From an uncultured Ruminococcus sp. (lineage in GTDB: Bacteria; Bacillota; Clostridia; Oscillospirales; Ruminococcaceae): a DNA stretch of 44,087 nucleotides. Positions 16,185 through 23,972 of the stretch are shown piece by piece. Location of the stretch: contig CAMVRM010000026.1 in assembly GCA_947169885.1 (NCBI GenBank), positions 1 to 44,087 of the forward strand, given 5' to 3'. Within the stretch, counting starts at the first letter, position 1. Every line of letters begins with the position of its first letter. Both the position numbers and the translations under genes were made by a program. The notes beneath the pieces were generated by a model. The model was given only the letters and a program-made list of their open reading frames with translations. It made no database searches and was not told the origin of the DNA.

Positions 16185-16517
16185 TAAATGCAAGAGCCGA
16201 AAATATATCGCCCCCGTGCCGAACCCTCCGAGAATGCCTGTTATCAGCCGTCTTGGGTTGGTCGAGAGTTTTCCCAGCTGCTGTGCTGTCCAGTCGGCGA
16301 GCGTTGTGAGACAGCAGCAGACGGGCAGCATAAGCGGCAGACGTTTTCCTATCACAAAGAGCGACAGGATATGCCCGATAAGAACGCCCGTACATCTTGC
16401 GCAGACAGGCATTTGCCAGCCTTTTATGAAAAAACTGCGCTCGGGTCGCTGGTGACAGCCTGCCGCCGCTCCTATCTCCATGGCTTTGAGCCATATGCGT
16501 ATCCTGCGGTCTTTCAC
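16179..16517 (-). CDS. DUF2085 membrane protein, 112 aa
   Basis: The family signature is clear: CHQRPERSFFIKGWQMPVC near residues 21-39, ARCTG, an internal LADW and the closing STNPRRLITGILGGFG. DUF2085 proteins are small membrane proteins with a Cys/His cluster that may bind metal; their function is unknown. The start is a GTG at 16517 (or 16520), overlapping the stop of the zinc-ribbon gene. An ATG at 16481 would remove the usual N-terminal basic helix. The last codons run into the inverted-repeat element and the TAG lies within its terminal repeat, so the native C-terminus may have been replaced. Confidence 0.82.
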   Translation of the reverse strand: MKDRRIRIWLKAMEIGAAAGCHQRPERSFFIKGWQMPVCARCTGVLIGHILSLFVIGKRLPLMLPVCCCLTTLADWTAQQLGKLSTNPRRLITGILGGFGTGAIYFRLLHLL

Positions 16518-16744
16518 CACTTGAAGCGCTTTCCGCACGAACCGCATATCCAGAATGTACGCTGTTTGTAGCTTGACTTGTGACCGCACAATCCGCATAT
16601 CAGCCCGACAGGTCCTAAGATAAGATAGCCGCAAAGTCCCGACAGCACGCCGTAACCGCCGTCTTTGAAGTCCGTTTCTGTTATGGGGTGGCAGGAGTAA
16701 GAGCCGCACTTAGGGCAGCATACCGATGAATTCTTTTTGCTCAT
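16514..16744 (-). CDS. Small double zinc-knuckle protein, 76 aa
   Basis: Two CxxC knuckles frame the protein: CPKC at 10-13 near the start and CGSC at 67-70 near the end. The Gly/Leu/Ile-rich middle (YGVLSGLCGYLILGPVGLIC) is hydrophobic enough to enter the membrane. This layout is common among unannotated clostridial proteins. The ATG shares its A with the kptA stop codon (TAATG), so the two are translationally coupled. The stop overlaps the GTG of the DUF2085 gene. An upstream in-frame ATG at 16798 lies within kptA and is less likely. Function unknown. Confidence 0.72.
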   Translation of the reverse strand: MSKKNSSVCCPKCGSYSCHPITETDFKDGGYGVLSGLCGYLILGPVGLICGLCGHKSSYKQRTFWICGSCGKRFKW

Positions 16745-17328
16745 TATGTTGTTTGTCCTTTCGTTTCGGGGTAAATAATATCTTTTACGTATCCCCACGA
16801 GATAACGCCGTCAAACTGCCACACTCCGTTGTCAGAGAGCATGAAAGTGTGACCGTCAGCAGTCATGCGCTTTGTGTCGATAACAAGAACGACAGGTCTG
16901 CCATGGCGTGCGCCGACTTTTACAGCCGTTTCAGCGTCTTTTGAGAGATGCACGAAATTCCTGTTCATGCTCTTTATGCCCTGAGCTTTTATGCTGTCAA
17001 GACTTGTGACAGCCGTCCCGTGGAACAGTTCATCGGGCGGAACGCACACTTCCATATCAAGTTCAACAGGAAAACTGTGCCCCTGATTGCAGCGTATCTT
17101 TTTGCCGTCAGCCGAAAAGCTGTAACGTCCCTTTTGGTCTTGTGCGGCTATTTCTTCAAGCGTCCGGCGGTCGAGTGTGAACTTTGAGTTTGCATTTACC
17201 TTGCGGATAAGTTCGTCCACATTCGCCCAAGCGCCTTTGTATTCTATCTTCACCCCGACAGTTTCAGGCTTGTGCCGCAGAACAAGGCAGAGAAATCTGC
17301 TGAGGTCGGTCTTTTGTTTGTCAGTCAT
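16744..17328 (-). CDS. kptA: RNA 2'-phosphotransferase (Tpt1/KptA family), 194 aa
   Basis: The family motifs are present in order: LSRFLCLVLRHKPE with Arg18, RRTLEEIA, IRCNQGHS, ELFHGTAV, NFVHLSKDAETAVKVGARHG, and VLVIDTKRM. KptA/Tpt1 transfers an internal RNA 2'-phosphate to NAD+, giving ADP-ribose 1'',2''-cyclic phosphate and nicotinamide. In eukaryotes this completes tRNA splicing; in bacteria without such introns the natural substrate is unclear, and ADP-ribosylation of RNA ends has been reported for some members. Its ATG overlaps the stop of the Uma2-family gene (ATGA), and AAAGGA lies seven bases before it. All key residues I can judge are intact. Confidence 0.94.
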   Translation of the reverse strand: MTDKQKTDLSRFLCLVLRHKPETVGVKIEYKGAWANVDELIRKVNANSKFTLDRRTLEEIAAQDQKGRYSFSADGKKIRCNQGHSFPVELDMEVCVPPDELFHGTAVTSLDSIKAQGIKSMNRNFVHLSKDAETAVKVGARHGRPVVLVIDTKRMTADGHTFMLSDNGVWQFDGVISWGYVKDIIYPETKGQTT

Positions 17329-17894
17329 GTTTGTCCTTTCAGAAGTTCGGAGATATTTATGATGAGCGGCGAAGCGTTTGAGGAATATATCCCCACAGGA
17401 ACAGCTTCATCAAACTTATATGCCGTCATATCAGCTTTTTTCTCGTTTATAAAGCAGTAACGCAAAGTGCGCTCCTCCTCGGGGTCGATGATCCAGTATT
17501 CACGAACGCCGTGTGTCTGATAAAGACTGAGTTTGCGTACATAGTCATCAATGCGATCAGTGGAAACTATCTCAATAATGAATTCGGGAGCGCCGTTGTA
17601 CTTCTGCTTGTCAAAATTCTCAGGCTTGCAGGCAATAAAAATATCAGGCACAACAACATTTATGTTATCAAGTTTAACATCAGTCGGTGCTGAAAAGACC
17701 TCGCATTTGCCGCTGTTCCTGCGGATATAGCTTTCGATCTCGAACAGTATATTCCTTGTAAGCCTTTGGTGAGCGATATTCGGTGACGCAAGTGCAACAA
17801 CATCGCCGTTTATCAACTCTCTCAGCGTATCGTCAAACTTTCCGAGTGCAAAAAACTCATCGGAAGTATATTTTTTCAGTTCATGAGCGTCCAT
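17325..17894 (-). CDS. Second Uma2-family (DUF820) nuclease-like protein, 189 aa
   Basis: The ATG at 17894 gives MDAHELKKYTSDEFF and has GGTGGTG upstream; a TTG at 17924 would overlap the previous gene. The core shows ELINGDVVALASPN, NINVVVPDIFIAC, GAPEFIIEIVSTDRIDDYVR-K and GVREYWIIDPEEE, so the D...E-x-K active-site layout of the restriction-nuclease fold is kept. It overlaps kptA by four bases (ATGA), a sign of translational coupling. It heads a unit with two RNA- or metal-related small proteins. Whether it cuts nucleic acid is not known for the family. Confidence 0.88.
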   Translation of the reverse strand: MDAHELKKYTSDEFFALGKFDDTLRELINGDVVALASPNIAHQRLTRNILFEIESYIRRNSGKCEVFSAPTDVKLDNINVVVPDIFIACKPENFDKQKYNGAPEFIIEIVSTDRIDDYVRKLSLYQTHGVREYWIIDPEEERTLRYCFINEKKADMTAYKFDEAVPVGIYSSNASPLIINISELLKGQT

Positions 17895-17913
17895 AGCTTC
17901 ACCACCGCTGTTG

Positions 17914-19083
17914 TTATTTATCAAATGTTATCGAAGCGAGCATTTCTGAGGGTATCTCGTGTTCCATGCCAACTTTCGGAGAGCCTTCTTTTTGGAGATA
18001 TTCGGCGTGAAATTCAAGAAAAACATCGCCGCAGGGGTAAACATCGTACCATGATTCATAGGGTTCTTCGAGTTCATCGCCGACATAGTAGCTGTCACTC
18101 CCGATGAACCGCAGACCTTTCACGCCGTCAGCGGAGGTTATCTCCTCACAGCGGTCAATGGTGCGGATAGTTGCATAGGGATAGTCGCCGTAGATCGTGC
18201 CTCTTGTCTTCATGAAAACATCTTTCAGTTCGTCAAGGGTCATAGGTTCGGAGGGCACGATAGCGCTTATGTCAGTCCAGAGTGCGTTGTAAAGGTCGCT
18301 GGTTATCCTTGAAAAAGTGCGCAGTTCATACTCATCGCAGGAGTAAAGTTCGGCGTGCCTGAACTGTTCGGCGCTGTCGGGCAGCTGCATCGAAAAGCCG
18401 TAGTCAAGGCAGTCATATCTGCCGTGTTGTTCATCTTCAAAGGGACTGCTGTCGGAATTTGGCGTTGGGGTATACTGCGAAACGTCAGCGCCCCAGCACT
18501 TATACCATTGGTAAGCATCGGCTAGCATATAAACGCCGTCCTCGGTTATCTCGGAAGTCACACGATAATTTTCGGTATCGGTAACGGACGGAACAGTGTC
18601 ATATGAACCGTTTTCCTCGTCATAATGCAGCATAATGAGGTTTCCCAGCGGAACAGCACCCATGTTGTCGGGGTCGATGTTGAACTGTAACTTTGCCGTT
18701 TCAAGTCCGCTGCATGAAAACTCAACAGGCGGACTGTAAAGCCCGACGACTCCCGTATGCAGAACGTGAACGCCGTAAAGGTCATGAAGCGACCCGTTCT
18801 CAAAATAGCCGTAAACGCCCGCACCCTTAACGCCCTCCTTGTCGGAGTCGGTGAGGTCTATCGACACGAAAGACTTGTCCTCATCGGGGACGGTTTTGCT
18901 CTCAGTCTCGGTAGATCCTGTATTTTCGGAAGTGGTTTCGGACTGTTGTTCATTTTCCTGCTGAACTTGTTGGTTCTCGGTATTAACCGATCCGGGCTCT
19001 TCGGTGTCGGAAGTGACTTTTCCGCAGCCCGAGAGCATTACCGCTGCCGCAATGAGCAGGGGAGTGAGTTTTGTTATTTTCAT
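17914..19083 (-). CDS. Lipoprotein, 389 aa, unknown function
   Basis: The signal peptide ends with MLSGC, lipidating Cys20. A ~45-residue linker of Gln, Glu, Ser and Thr follows. Then come an Ig-like part (SFVSIDLTDSDKEGVKGAGV to the GLETAKLQFNIDPDNMG segment, with DGVYMLADAYQWYKCWG at its end) and a C-terminal domain (DCLDYGFSMQLPDSAEQF onward). In the latter, a beta-rich part and the closing AEYLQKEGSPKVGMEHEI resemble PsbP/LpqN-type domains in outline only. GGAG precedes the ATG. It lies 19 bases before the Uma2-family start codon and may belong to the same transcript. Confidence 0.72.
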   Translation of the reverse strand: MKITKLTPLLIAAAVMLSGCGKVTSDTEEPGSVNTENQQVQQENEQQSETTSENTGSTETESKTVPDEDKSFVSIDLTDSDKEGVKGAGVYGYFENGSLHDLYGVHVLHTGVVGLYSPPVEFSCSGLETAKLQFNIDPDNMGAVPLGNLIMLHYDEENGSYDTVPSVTDTENYRVTSEITEDGVYMLADAYQWYKCWGADVSQYTPTPNSDSSPFEDEQHGRYDCLDYGFSMQLPDSAEQFRHAELYSCDEYELRTFSRITSDLYNALWTDISAIVPSEPMTLDELKDVFMKTRGTIYGDYPYATIRTIDRCEEITSADGVKGLRFIGSDSYYVGDELEEPYESWYDVYPCGDVFLEFHAEYLQKEGSPKVGMEHEIPSEMLASITFDK

Positions 19084-19122
19084 TTTTTGTCTCCATTTTA
19101 TGTGTATATCAGCAATTCTGAA

Positions 19123-20085
19123 TTAAAAAGCTACTCTGTTTCTGCCGTTTTGCTTTGCTGTGTACAGTTTTGCATCTGCTGCCGAAAGATTTCCCTCAGT
19201 CGACAAAGCAGGGTCATATCTGCAACAGCCGAAACTTAACGTTAATCTGATGTCTTTTCCGTTTACCGCAAATGAATGCTCCTGAACATTCAGCCTTATG
19301 CTCTCAGCTGCGGCGGCGCATTCTTTTAACTTCGTGTTCGGCATCAAAACTAAAAATTCCTCGCCGCCCAGCCTGTAAACCGCATCTTCGGGACGGCAGC
19401 ACTCGGAAAGAGTGTCAGCGACTGACCGCAGGAGCTGGTCGCCTGCCGAAATGCCGTAATTTTCGTTTATGTTCCTGAAATTGTCGATGTCGCATATGAA
19501 GAATGAAAGGTCGCTGCTGCTAAGTTTGCTGCCGTATCTTCCCTCGGGTGCAAGGTCGGTCAGCAGTCCGCTGCGGTCACACAGACCCGTCAGCATATCA
19601 ACGTGTGAACCGCTCATCGTGTCTCTCATGATGACGACTGCACATATCAGCGCTGTTGACGAGAGCCGTCTGATGTCCCACTCGGTAAAGCCGTCAGCCA
19701 TGCGCTTGTTTATCAGCCTGAGCATTCCCACAAGTTCACCGTCAACGCTCACTATCGGCATGACTAGCACCGAACGTATCACAGCCGCCGCAGGTCTCGG
19801 GCGGTCGTCCATGCCTGTCAAAGGCTGTTTTTCTGCCGCTGCTTTGCCCATTAGTCCAGTTTTTGCGGATACCGTCATGTCGGGCGGCGACAGGCGGTGA
19901 AATTCGTTTCGGCTGCGGTCAAAACGCCATAACTCGGCGTATTCACAGTCGGCGGCTTCTCTGCAATGTTCTGTCATGAGCATCGGCAGTTCGTCCGACC
20001 AACGCATATTATTGCAGACCCCTCGATAAAGTCTGCTGCCTATCTCGGTCATTTGAGAAAAAACAAGTTCGCTGTTTGTTGCCAT
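19123..20085 (-). CDS. GAF-GGDEF diguanylate cyclase, 320 aa
   Basis: ATG 20085 has GAGGTG upstream; an in-frame start at 20124 has none. Residues ~10-150 form a GAF-like sensory domain (AELWRFDRSRNEFHRL, SVLVMPIVSVDGELVGMLRL). The cyclase domain starts with DMLTGLCDRSGLL. It carries FFICDIDNFRNINENYG for metal and substrate and the active-site GGEEF at 240-244. An RPED motif exactly five residues before GGEEF is the inhibitory I-site, so product feedback by c-di-GMP is expected. The enzyme makes c-di-GMP from two GTP in the cytoplasm. No membrane segment is seen, so the signal is probably internal. A promoter lies just upstream. Confidence 0.95.
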   Translation of the reverse strand: MATNSELVFSQMTEIGSRLYRGVCNNMRWSDELPMLMTEHCREAADCEYAELWRFDRSRNEFHRLSPPDMTVSAKTGLMGKAAAEKQPLTGMDDRPRPAAAVIRSVLVMPIVSVDGELVGMLRLINKRMADGFTEWDIRRLSSTALICAVVIMRDTMSGSHVDMLTGLCDRSGLLTDLAPEGRYGSKLSSSDLSFFICDIDNFRNINENYGISAGDQLLRSVADTLSECCRPEDAVYRLGGEEFLVLMPNTKLKECAAAAESIRLNVQEHSFAVNGKDIRLTLSFGCCRYDPALSTEGNLSAADAKLYTAKQNGRNRVAF

Positions 20086-20138
20086 AACGTTCACCTCTGG
20101 CCATATAAATTTTTGTGAGAACAAAGCCCACTATAACA

Positions 20139-20167
20139 ATTATATCATAAATAATAAAAAAAATCAA
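20139..20167 (-). promoter_or_regulatory. Promoter of the diguanylate cyclase gene
   Basis: On the minus strand TTGATT (20167-20162), a 17-base spacer and TATAAT (20144-20139). Confidence 0.6.
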
Positions 20168-20217
20168 CTCTAATCGCAAAAATTGACATTAAATTTCGCA
20201 AAATCTACTTGATTATT

Positions 20218-20245
20218 TTGTCAAAAAGGTGTATTATAGTATAGT
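20218..20245 (+). promoter_or_regulatory. Promoter of the SGNH lipoprotein operon
   Basis: TTGTCA (20218-20223), 16 bases, TATAGT (20240-20245). It is divergent from the cyclase promoter and leaves a leader of about 45 bases. Confidence 0.6.
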
Positions 20246-20298
20246 AGGGAATATGCTGTGGATCAGAACAGTTTAAAAATGATAAGGAACGAAAGAAT

Positions 20299-21555
20299 AT
20301 GAAAAGAAATAAGTTTGTCTGCTTGCTTGCGGCTGCGCTTTTGCTCACAAGCTGCGGCAAGACTGATAATGGGGAAAAAACGAAGGCTAAAACTTCGCTT
20401 GATACTTCGGCTTCGGCAGATGATACAAGCACTGTTGATGAAAGTTCTTCTGCGGAGATCGCCGTTACACCGACCACCAGCAGCACCGCTGACAGTTCTT
20501 CGCAGGAGCAAGCCGCAACACACGTTGAAGAAACTCCCGGCGCAAGAGAATATGACGGCGCTGCCGCAAACGATGATTTTGCAGATGCGCTGTTCATAGG
20601 CGACTCACGCACAGTCGGGCTTATGCTCAACGGCGACAAGCCGCTGGCTGATTACTTTGCAACACCGGGTCTGAACGTCATGACTGCACAGACAACTCCT
20701 GTTGTCCCGAAAAGCGATTATGAGGGCTTGCTCACAGAGCAGGCTTTCACGGTGGCACTCACCGATTATCAGGAGTGGGGCGATGATTACACTTGGGATG
20801 ACGGCACATGGGACGGCGGCGAAACAGAGTGGAGCGACCCTGAGGGCGCTTCGACCGATGAGTATACGGCTGAGTCAGAGCCTGAACCCGAACCGCAGGA
20901 TGATGACCTTATGACTATCCCCGAGGCTATTGCACTGAAACAGTATGGACGTGTGTTCATAAACTTCGGCGTGAATGAACTTGGCTGGCCTGCTCCCGAT
21001 GTTTTTGTCGAGAGATACAAACTGCTGGTATTGCAGGTGCGTGCCGCACAGCCTAACGCTCAGATATACATTGAGTCGATGCTCCCTGTTTCGTATCTCG
21101 CACTGGACATCGACCCCTGCTACACGACCGCAAACGTTGACAACTTCAACGAGAACTACATACGCCGTGTTGCTGAGGAGACAAACTGCACCTATCTTGA
21201 TGTGAACCAGTTCTTCCGTGATTCAAGGGGAGACTTGTTCTTTGAGGCTTCGACTGACGGCATTCACCTGACCCGTGATTACTGCCTTGAATGGATGGAT
21301 ATTCTTGCCTACTACACAAACGGCGGTCCTGCAATAACTATCCCCGAAAGACGTGATGACACTTCAACAGCTGACGATACCTTCTCAGCCGCTTCTGACA
21401 GCATCTCCGAAGATCAGGGTGATGGCGGCTATTATGACGGCGGTTACGATGATTATGGCTATGGTGACAGTTATGATTACGGCTATGGTGATGATTACGG
21501 CTACTATGATGATGATACCTACGATTACGGTTATTACGACGATTATACATACTGA
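20299..21555 (+). CDS. SGNH-hydrolase lipoprotein with Tyr/Asp/Gly tail, 418 aa
   Basis: The signal peptide ends in LTSC (Cys19), followed by a Ser/Thr/Ala linker. The SGNH fold is marked by ALFIGDSRTVG with nucleophile Ser103, the INFGVNELGW block with the oxyanion Asn, and STDGIHLT with Asp320 and His323. These lipases/esterases often deacetylate surface sugars. An acidic Trp-rich loop (about residues 155-205) is inserted between blocks I and III. The last 43 residues consist almost only of Tyr, Asp and Gly. GAACGAAAG serves as the ribosome site. The hydrolase gene begins 12 bases after the stop, so the genes form an operon. Confidence 0.85.
   Translation: MKRNKFVCLLAAALLLTSCGKTDNGEKTKAKTSLDTSASADDTSTVDESSSAEIAVTPTTSSTADSSSQEQAATHVEETPGAREYDGAAANDDFADALFIGDSRTVGLMLNGDKPLADYFATPGLNVMTAQTTPVVPKSDYEGLLTEQAFTVALTDYQEWGDDYTWDDGTWDGGETEWSDPEGASTDEYTAESEPEPEPQDDDLMTIPEAIALKQYGRVFINFGVNELGWPAPDVFVERYKLLVLQVRAAQPNAQIYIESMLPVSYLALDIDPCYTTANVDNFNENYIRRVAEETNCTYLDVNQFFRDSRGDLFFEASTDGIHLTRDYCLEWMDILAYYTNGGPAITIPERRDDTSTADDTFSAASDSISEDQGDGGYYDGGYDDYGYGDSYDYGYGDDYGYYDDDTYDYGYYDDYTY
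21424..21552 (+). repeat. Low-complexity Tyr/Asp/Gly coding repeat
   Basis: GAT TAC GGC TAT-type codons encode a 43-residue tail with 17 tyrosines, in irregular units such as DYGYGD and DYGYYDD. The frame is intact and ends at the stop codon. Confidence 0.85.
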
Positions 21556-21567
21556 GGTGACTTGCAG

Positions 21568-22719
21568 ATGAAAGAACAGCTGCTCCTGAAGATCAGCGTG
21601 ACGACAGGCGAATGCGTGAACGTCAGCGGCGGCGGAAGAAACGTCAGCCTTGTGCCTTTCGGCGGCGAAGCGGATTCCGATCTTTTCACGGGTGCTGTTT
21701 TGGGCGAGGGCGTTGACAGGCAGATGACAGAAGGCGGTGTGACACAGCTTTCCGCACGCTATATGCTTGAAGGGCGTGACCTTTCGGGCGGGCGATGCCG
21801 AATATTCATCGAGAACAACGGCAGTTCCGATCAGCTGTCCACCGCTCCGCAGATAACTACTGACGGGCGCTTGATAGGCTGGCTGAACAACGCTTCACTT
21901 CGGGGGAGCATCAAGCCTGACGAGGGCGGCGTGTGCGTGAGCATTTTTGAACAACTTTACGGTTTTGAGCGCATCGAGCATTGCTTCACAGCCGCTGACG
22001 GACGGCGCATCTATGGTGAGTTGTTTCTTCCAGACAACGGCGAGAGCCGACATCCCCTGCTGATAGCGGCACACGGCTTCAATTCGGGAACGTGGCAGCT
22101 TCGGGAACAGATAGAACAGATAGTTTCGAGGGGTGTTGCCTGCTATGCGTTTGACTTCTGCGGCGGCGGAAACGGCACGAAAAGTGACGGCTCGCCTGCG
22201 GAAATGAGCATACGCACTGAACAGCGTGATCTTAGAGATGTTTTTGAGCATATCACGGCACTTCCCGAGGTAGACCCCGAACGTGTGTATCTTTACGGCG
22301 AAAGTCAGGGAGGTTTTGTGACGGCGCTGACTGCGGCAGAACTTGGTGAAAGGGTCAAGGGACTGTTTCTGGTGTATCCTGCGTTCTGCATACCGCATGA
22401 ATGGCTGGGACGTATCGAGGAATTCAACGAGACTGAACTTATCGAATTCATGGGTGTGAAACTCAGTAGAAAGTATGCCGAGGAAGTTCCCGACTATGAC
22501 ATTTACGCTCAGGCGGCAAAGTTTAAGGGTCATGTGACCATATTCCACGGCGACTGCGACCGTATTGTTGACCTCAGCTATTCCGAAAAGCTTGCAGAAG
22601 TCTGCCCCGATGCCGAACTGTTCGTCTGCCCCGAACAGGGACACAAGCTTAACTCACGTTTTAAACGTGCCGCCGCAGGAATGATCTCCGACCGTATATG
22701 TTTTTTGGATAAGATCTAA
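21568..22719 (+). CDS. DUF3237-alpha/beta hydrolase fusion protein, 383 aa
   Basis: GAGGTGA lies seven bases before the ATG at 21568. Residues ~1-130 match the DUF3237 beta-barrel layout: FTGAVLGEGVDRQ, QLSARYMLEGRDLSGGRCRI, ENNG and IGWLNNASLRGS. The rest is an alpha/beta hydrolase: PLLIAAHGFNSG (oxyanion loop), the nucleophile elbow GESQGG with Ser246, HGDCDRIVD with Asp331 (or 329) and PEQGHKL with His359. No signal peptide is seen, so it is cytoplasmic. The sequence resembles acyl-ester or feruloyl-esterase-like hydrolases. It follows a secreted SGNH esterase by 12 bases, which suggests joint breakdown of an acylated substrate. Confidence 0.85.
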   Translation: MKEQLLLKISVTTGECVNVSGGGRNVSLVPFGGEADSDLFTGAVLGEGVDRQMTEGGVTQLSARYMLEGRDLSGGRCRIFIENNGSSDQLSTAPQITTDGRLIGWLNNASLRGSIKPDEGGVCVSIFEQLYGFERIEHCFTAADGRRIYGELFLPDNGESRHPLLIAAHGFNSGTWQLREQIEQIVSRGVACYAFDFCGGGNGTKSDGSPAEMSIRTEQRDLRDVFEHITALPEVDPERVYLYGESQGGFVTALTAAELGERVKGLFLVYPAFCIPHEWLGRIEEFNETELIEFMGVKLSRKYAEEVPDYDIYAQAAKFKGHVTIFHGDCDRIVDLSYSEKLAEVCPDAELFVCPEQGHKLNSRFKRAAAGMISDRICFLDKI

Positions 22720-22733
22720 GAATGGAGTTTTTT

Positions 22734-23252
22734 ATGAAAGCAAGAATACCAAAGAATGCAAGACCAATTATAAATGCGTCTGGCAGTAAAAAAATGATGT
22801 CTGTACTTTCGGACGAGGAAATGACTGATGAGGTCTTTTGGAAAAAGTTAGACAGCATAGCTGAAAAAACGATGAGTATTGATATAATGAGCGAGTTTCT
22901 TGAAGTGCTTGCCGAGGGATATAGTCAGGATCTTAAAATACCTGTTATGGGTGTTTATACTGACAAAGATAAAGATCTGTTCAAACAGAACTGTATAATT
23001 GATGACGGCAAGAAGATCATGCTTTATTTTACCGATCAGAAGTATGTTGAAGCCTGCATGAAAAAAATAAAGACACCCGCAGGATCTGAATTTAAACCTG
23101 AATACATCCCTGCATATGCCCGTGATGTCATTGATAATGCGATCGAACAAGATGAAGTCAAAGCGATCGTATTTAACTACGGCTCGGAAAATCAATTCGT
23201 TATCCCTAAGTTACTTCTTACGTTAAAATTATTAAAATATGCCGATGATTGA
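22734..23252 (+). CDS. SseB-like protein, 172 aa
   Basis: ATG 22734 is favoured because GGAG lies six bases before it; the ATG at 22722 has no site. The central part has the strand pattern IPVMGVYTDKDKDLF and KIMLYFTDQKYVEAC, as in the SseB N-terminal domain, and the end KAIVFNYGSENQFVIPKLLL also fits. SseB-like proteins in Gram-positive bacteria have no assigned role. The gene starts 14 bases after the hydrolase stop codon and is probably the last of its operon. It is more A+T-rich than the two genes before it. The family assignment is tentative. Confidence 0.55.
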   Translation: MKARIPKNARPIINASGSKKMMSVLSDEEMTDEVFWKKLDSIAEKTMSIDIMSEFLEVLAEGYSQDLKIPVMGVYTDKDKDLFKQNCIIDDGKKIMLYFTDQKYVEACMKKIKTPAGSEFKPEYIPAYARDVIDNAIEQDEVKAIVFNYGSENQFVIPKLLLTLKLLKYADD

Positions 23253-23285
23253 CGATGAATGATCGTTCTCAGCACAGCATATAAA

Positions 23286-23322
23286 AAGACCCTCGTTTCT
23301 TTTGCGGAGAAACGGGGGTCTT
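23286..23322. terminator. Bidirectional terminator
   Basis: AAGACCCTCGTTTCT (23286-23300) pairs with AGAAACGGGGGTCTT (23308-23322). On the minus strand TTTTTAT follows the stem, ending rubrerythrin; on the plus strand the T-run is weaker. Confidence 0.85.
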
Positions 23323-23343
23323 ATGTTTTAAGTCGTTTGCGGC

Positions 23344-23892
23344 TTACTTGAAGTATCTGTCAAGCAGACCTTTGAATGCTCTGCCGTGACGAGCCTCGTC
23401 CTTAGCCATTTCGTGAACGGTGTCGTGAACAGCATCATAGCCCAGTTCCTTAGCCTTCTTAGCGAGAGCGAGCTTGCCCTCACACGCACCTGCTTCTGCG
23501 AGAACTCTCTTGCTCAGGTTTTCCTTGGAAGATGCGGAAACAACATCACCCAGCAGTTCTGCGAACTTAGCAGCGTGCTCAGCCTCCTCAAAAGCAGCCT
23601 TCTCGAAATACATACCTACCTCGGGATAGCCCTCTCTGAAAGCGGCTCTTGACATCGCAAGATACATACCTACTTCACTGCACTCGCCCTCAAAGTTCTC
23701 TTTCAGACCCTTAACGATGTCAGCGTCAAGACCCTTAGCAGAACCGACCTCGTGATCGCAAGCCCACGAAACATCGCCCGACTCATCGACCTTGTTGAAC
23801 TTCTCCTTGGGGGCTTTGCAGAGGGGACATACTTCGGGAGCTTCTTCACCCTCATATACGTAACCGCATACTGAACATACAAATTTTGACAT
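23344..23892 (-). CDS. Reverse rubrerythrin (rubredoxin domain first), 182 aa
   Basis: ATG 23892 is preceded by GGAGG; the longer frame to 23961 has none and would add an unlike leader. A rubredoxin-type iron site comes first (CSVCG at 6-10 and CPLCKAP at 22-28). A four-helix diiron domain follows, with the ligand motifs [17 protein letters not shown] and DEARHG. This order defines reverse rubrerythrins, which in clostridia reduce hydrogen peroxide (and oxygen) to water with NADH-derived electrons. The first 35 residues also contain WACDHEV near the junction. It has its own terminator on the downstream side. It probably protects a strict anaerobe against air. Confidence 0.95.
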   Translation of the reverse strand: MSKFVCSVCGYVYEGEEAPEVCPLCKAPKEKFNKVDESGDVSWACDHEVGSAKGLDADIVKGLKENFEGECSEVGMYLAMSRAAFREGYPEVGMYFEKAAFEEAEHAAKFAELLGDVVSASSKENLSKRVLAEAGACEGKLALAKKAKELGYDAVHDTVHEMAKDEARHGRAFKGLLDRYFK

Positions 23893-23928
23893 AGTGTATT
23901 CCTCCTTGTCAGAAAAAATTATTATTAA

Positions 23929-23958
23929 CGGCAGACCTACGTAAAAGCAGCTCTGCCG
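23929..23958 (-). terminator. Hairpin between SGNH lipoprotein and rubrerythrin genes
   Basis: CGGCAGA and TCTGCCG (7-bp stem, 23929-23935 and 23952-23958) lie just after the SGNH gene. T's follow a few bases later on the minus strand, so it is a weak terminator candidate. Confidence 0.5.
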
Positions 23959-23972
23959 CAATTTTTTTTGTG

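Noticed and set aside
15934-16455. Plus-strand ORF of 173 aa through the inverted-repeat element
   Set aside because: It joins the element with antisense kptA-unit DNA, shows no domain and has no ribosome site.
16018-16494. Minus-strand ORF of 158 aa overlapping DUF2085
   Set aside because: Out of frame with the clear DUF2085 motifs and reads through the MITE-like arms.
20205-20639. Minus-strand ORF of 144 aa opposite the SGNH gene start
   Set aside because: Ser/Val-rich mirror of the lipoprotein linker; it covers the divergent promoters.
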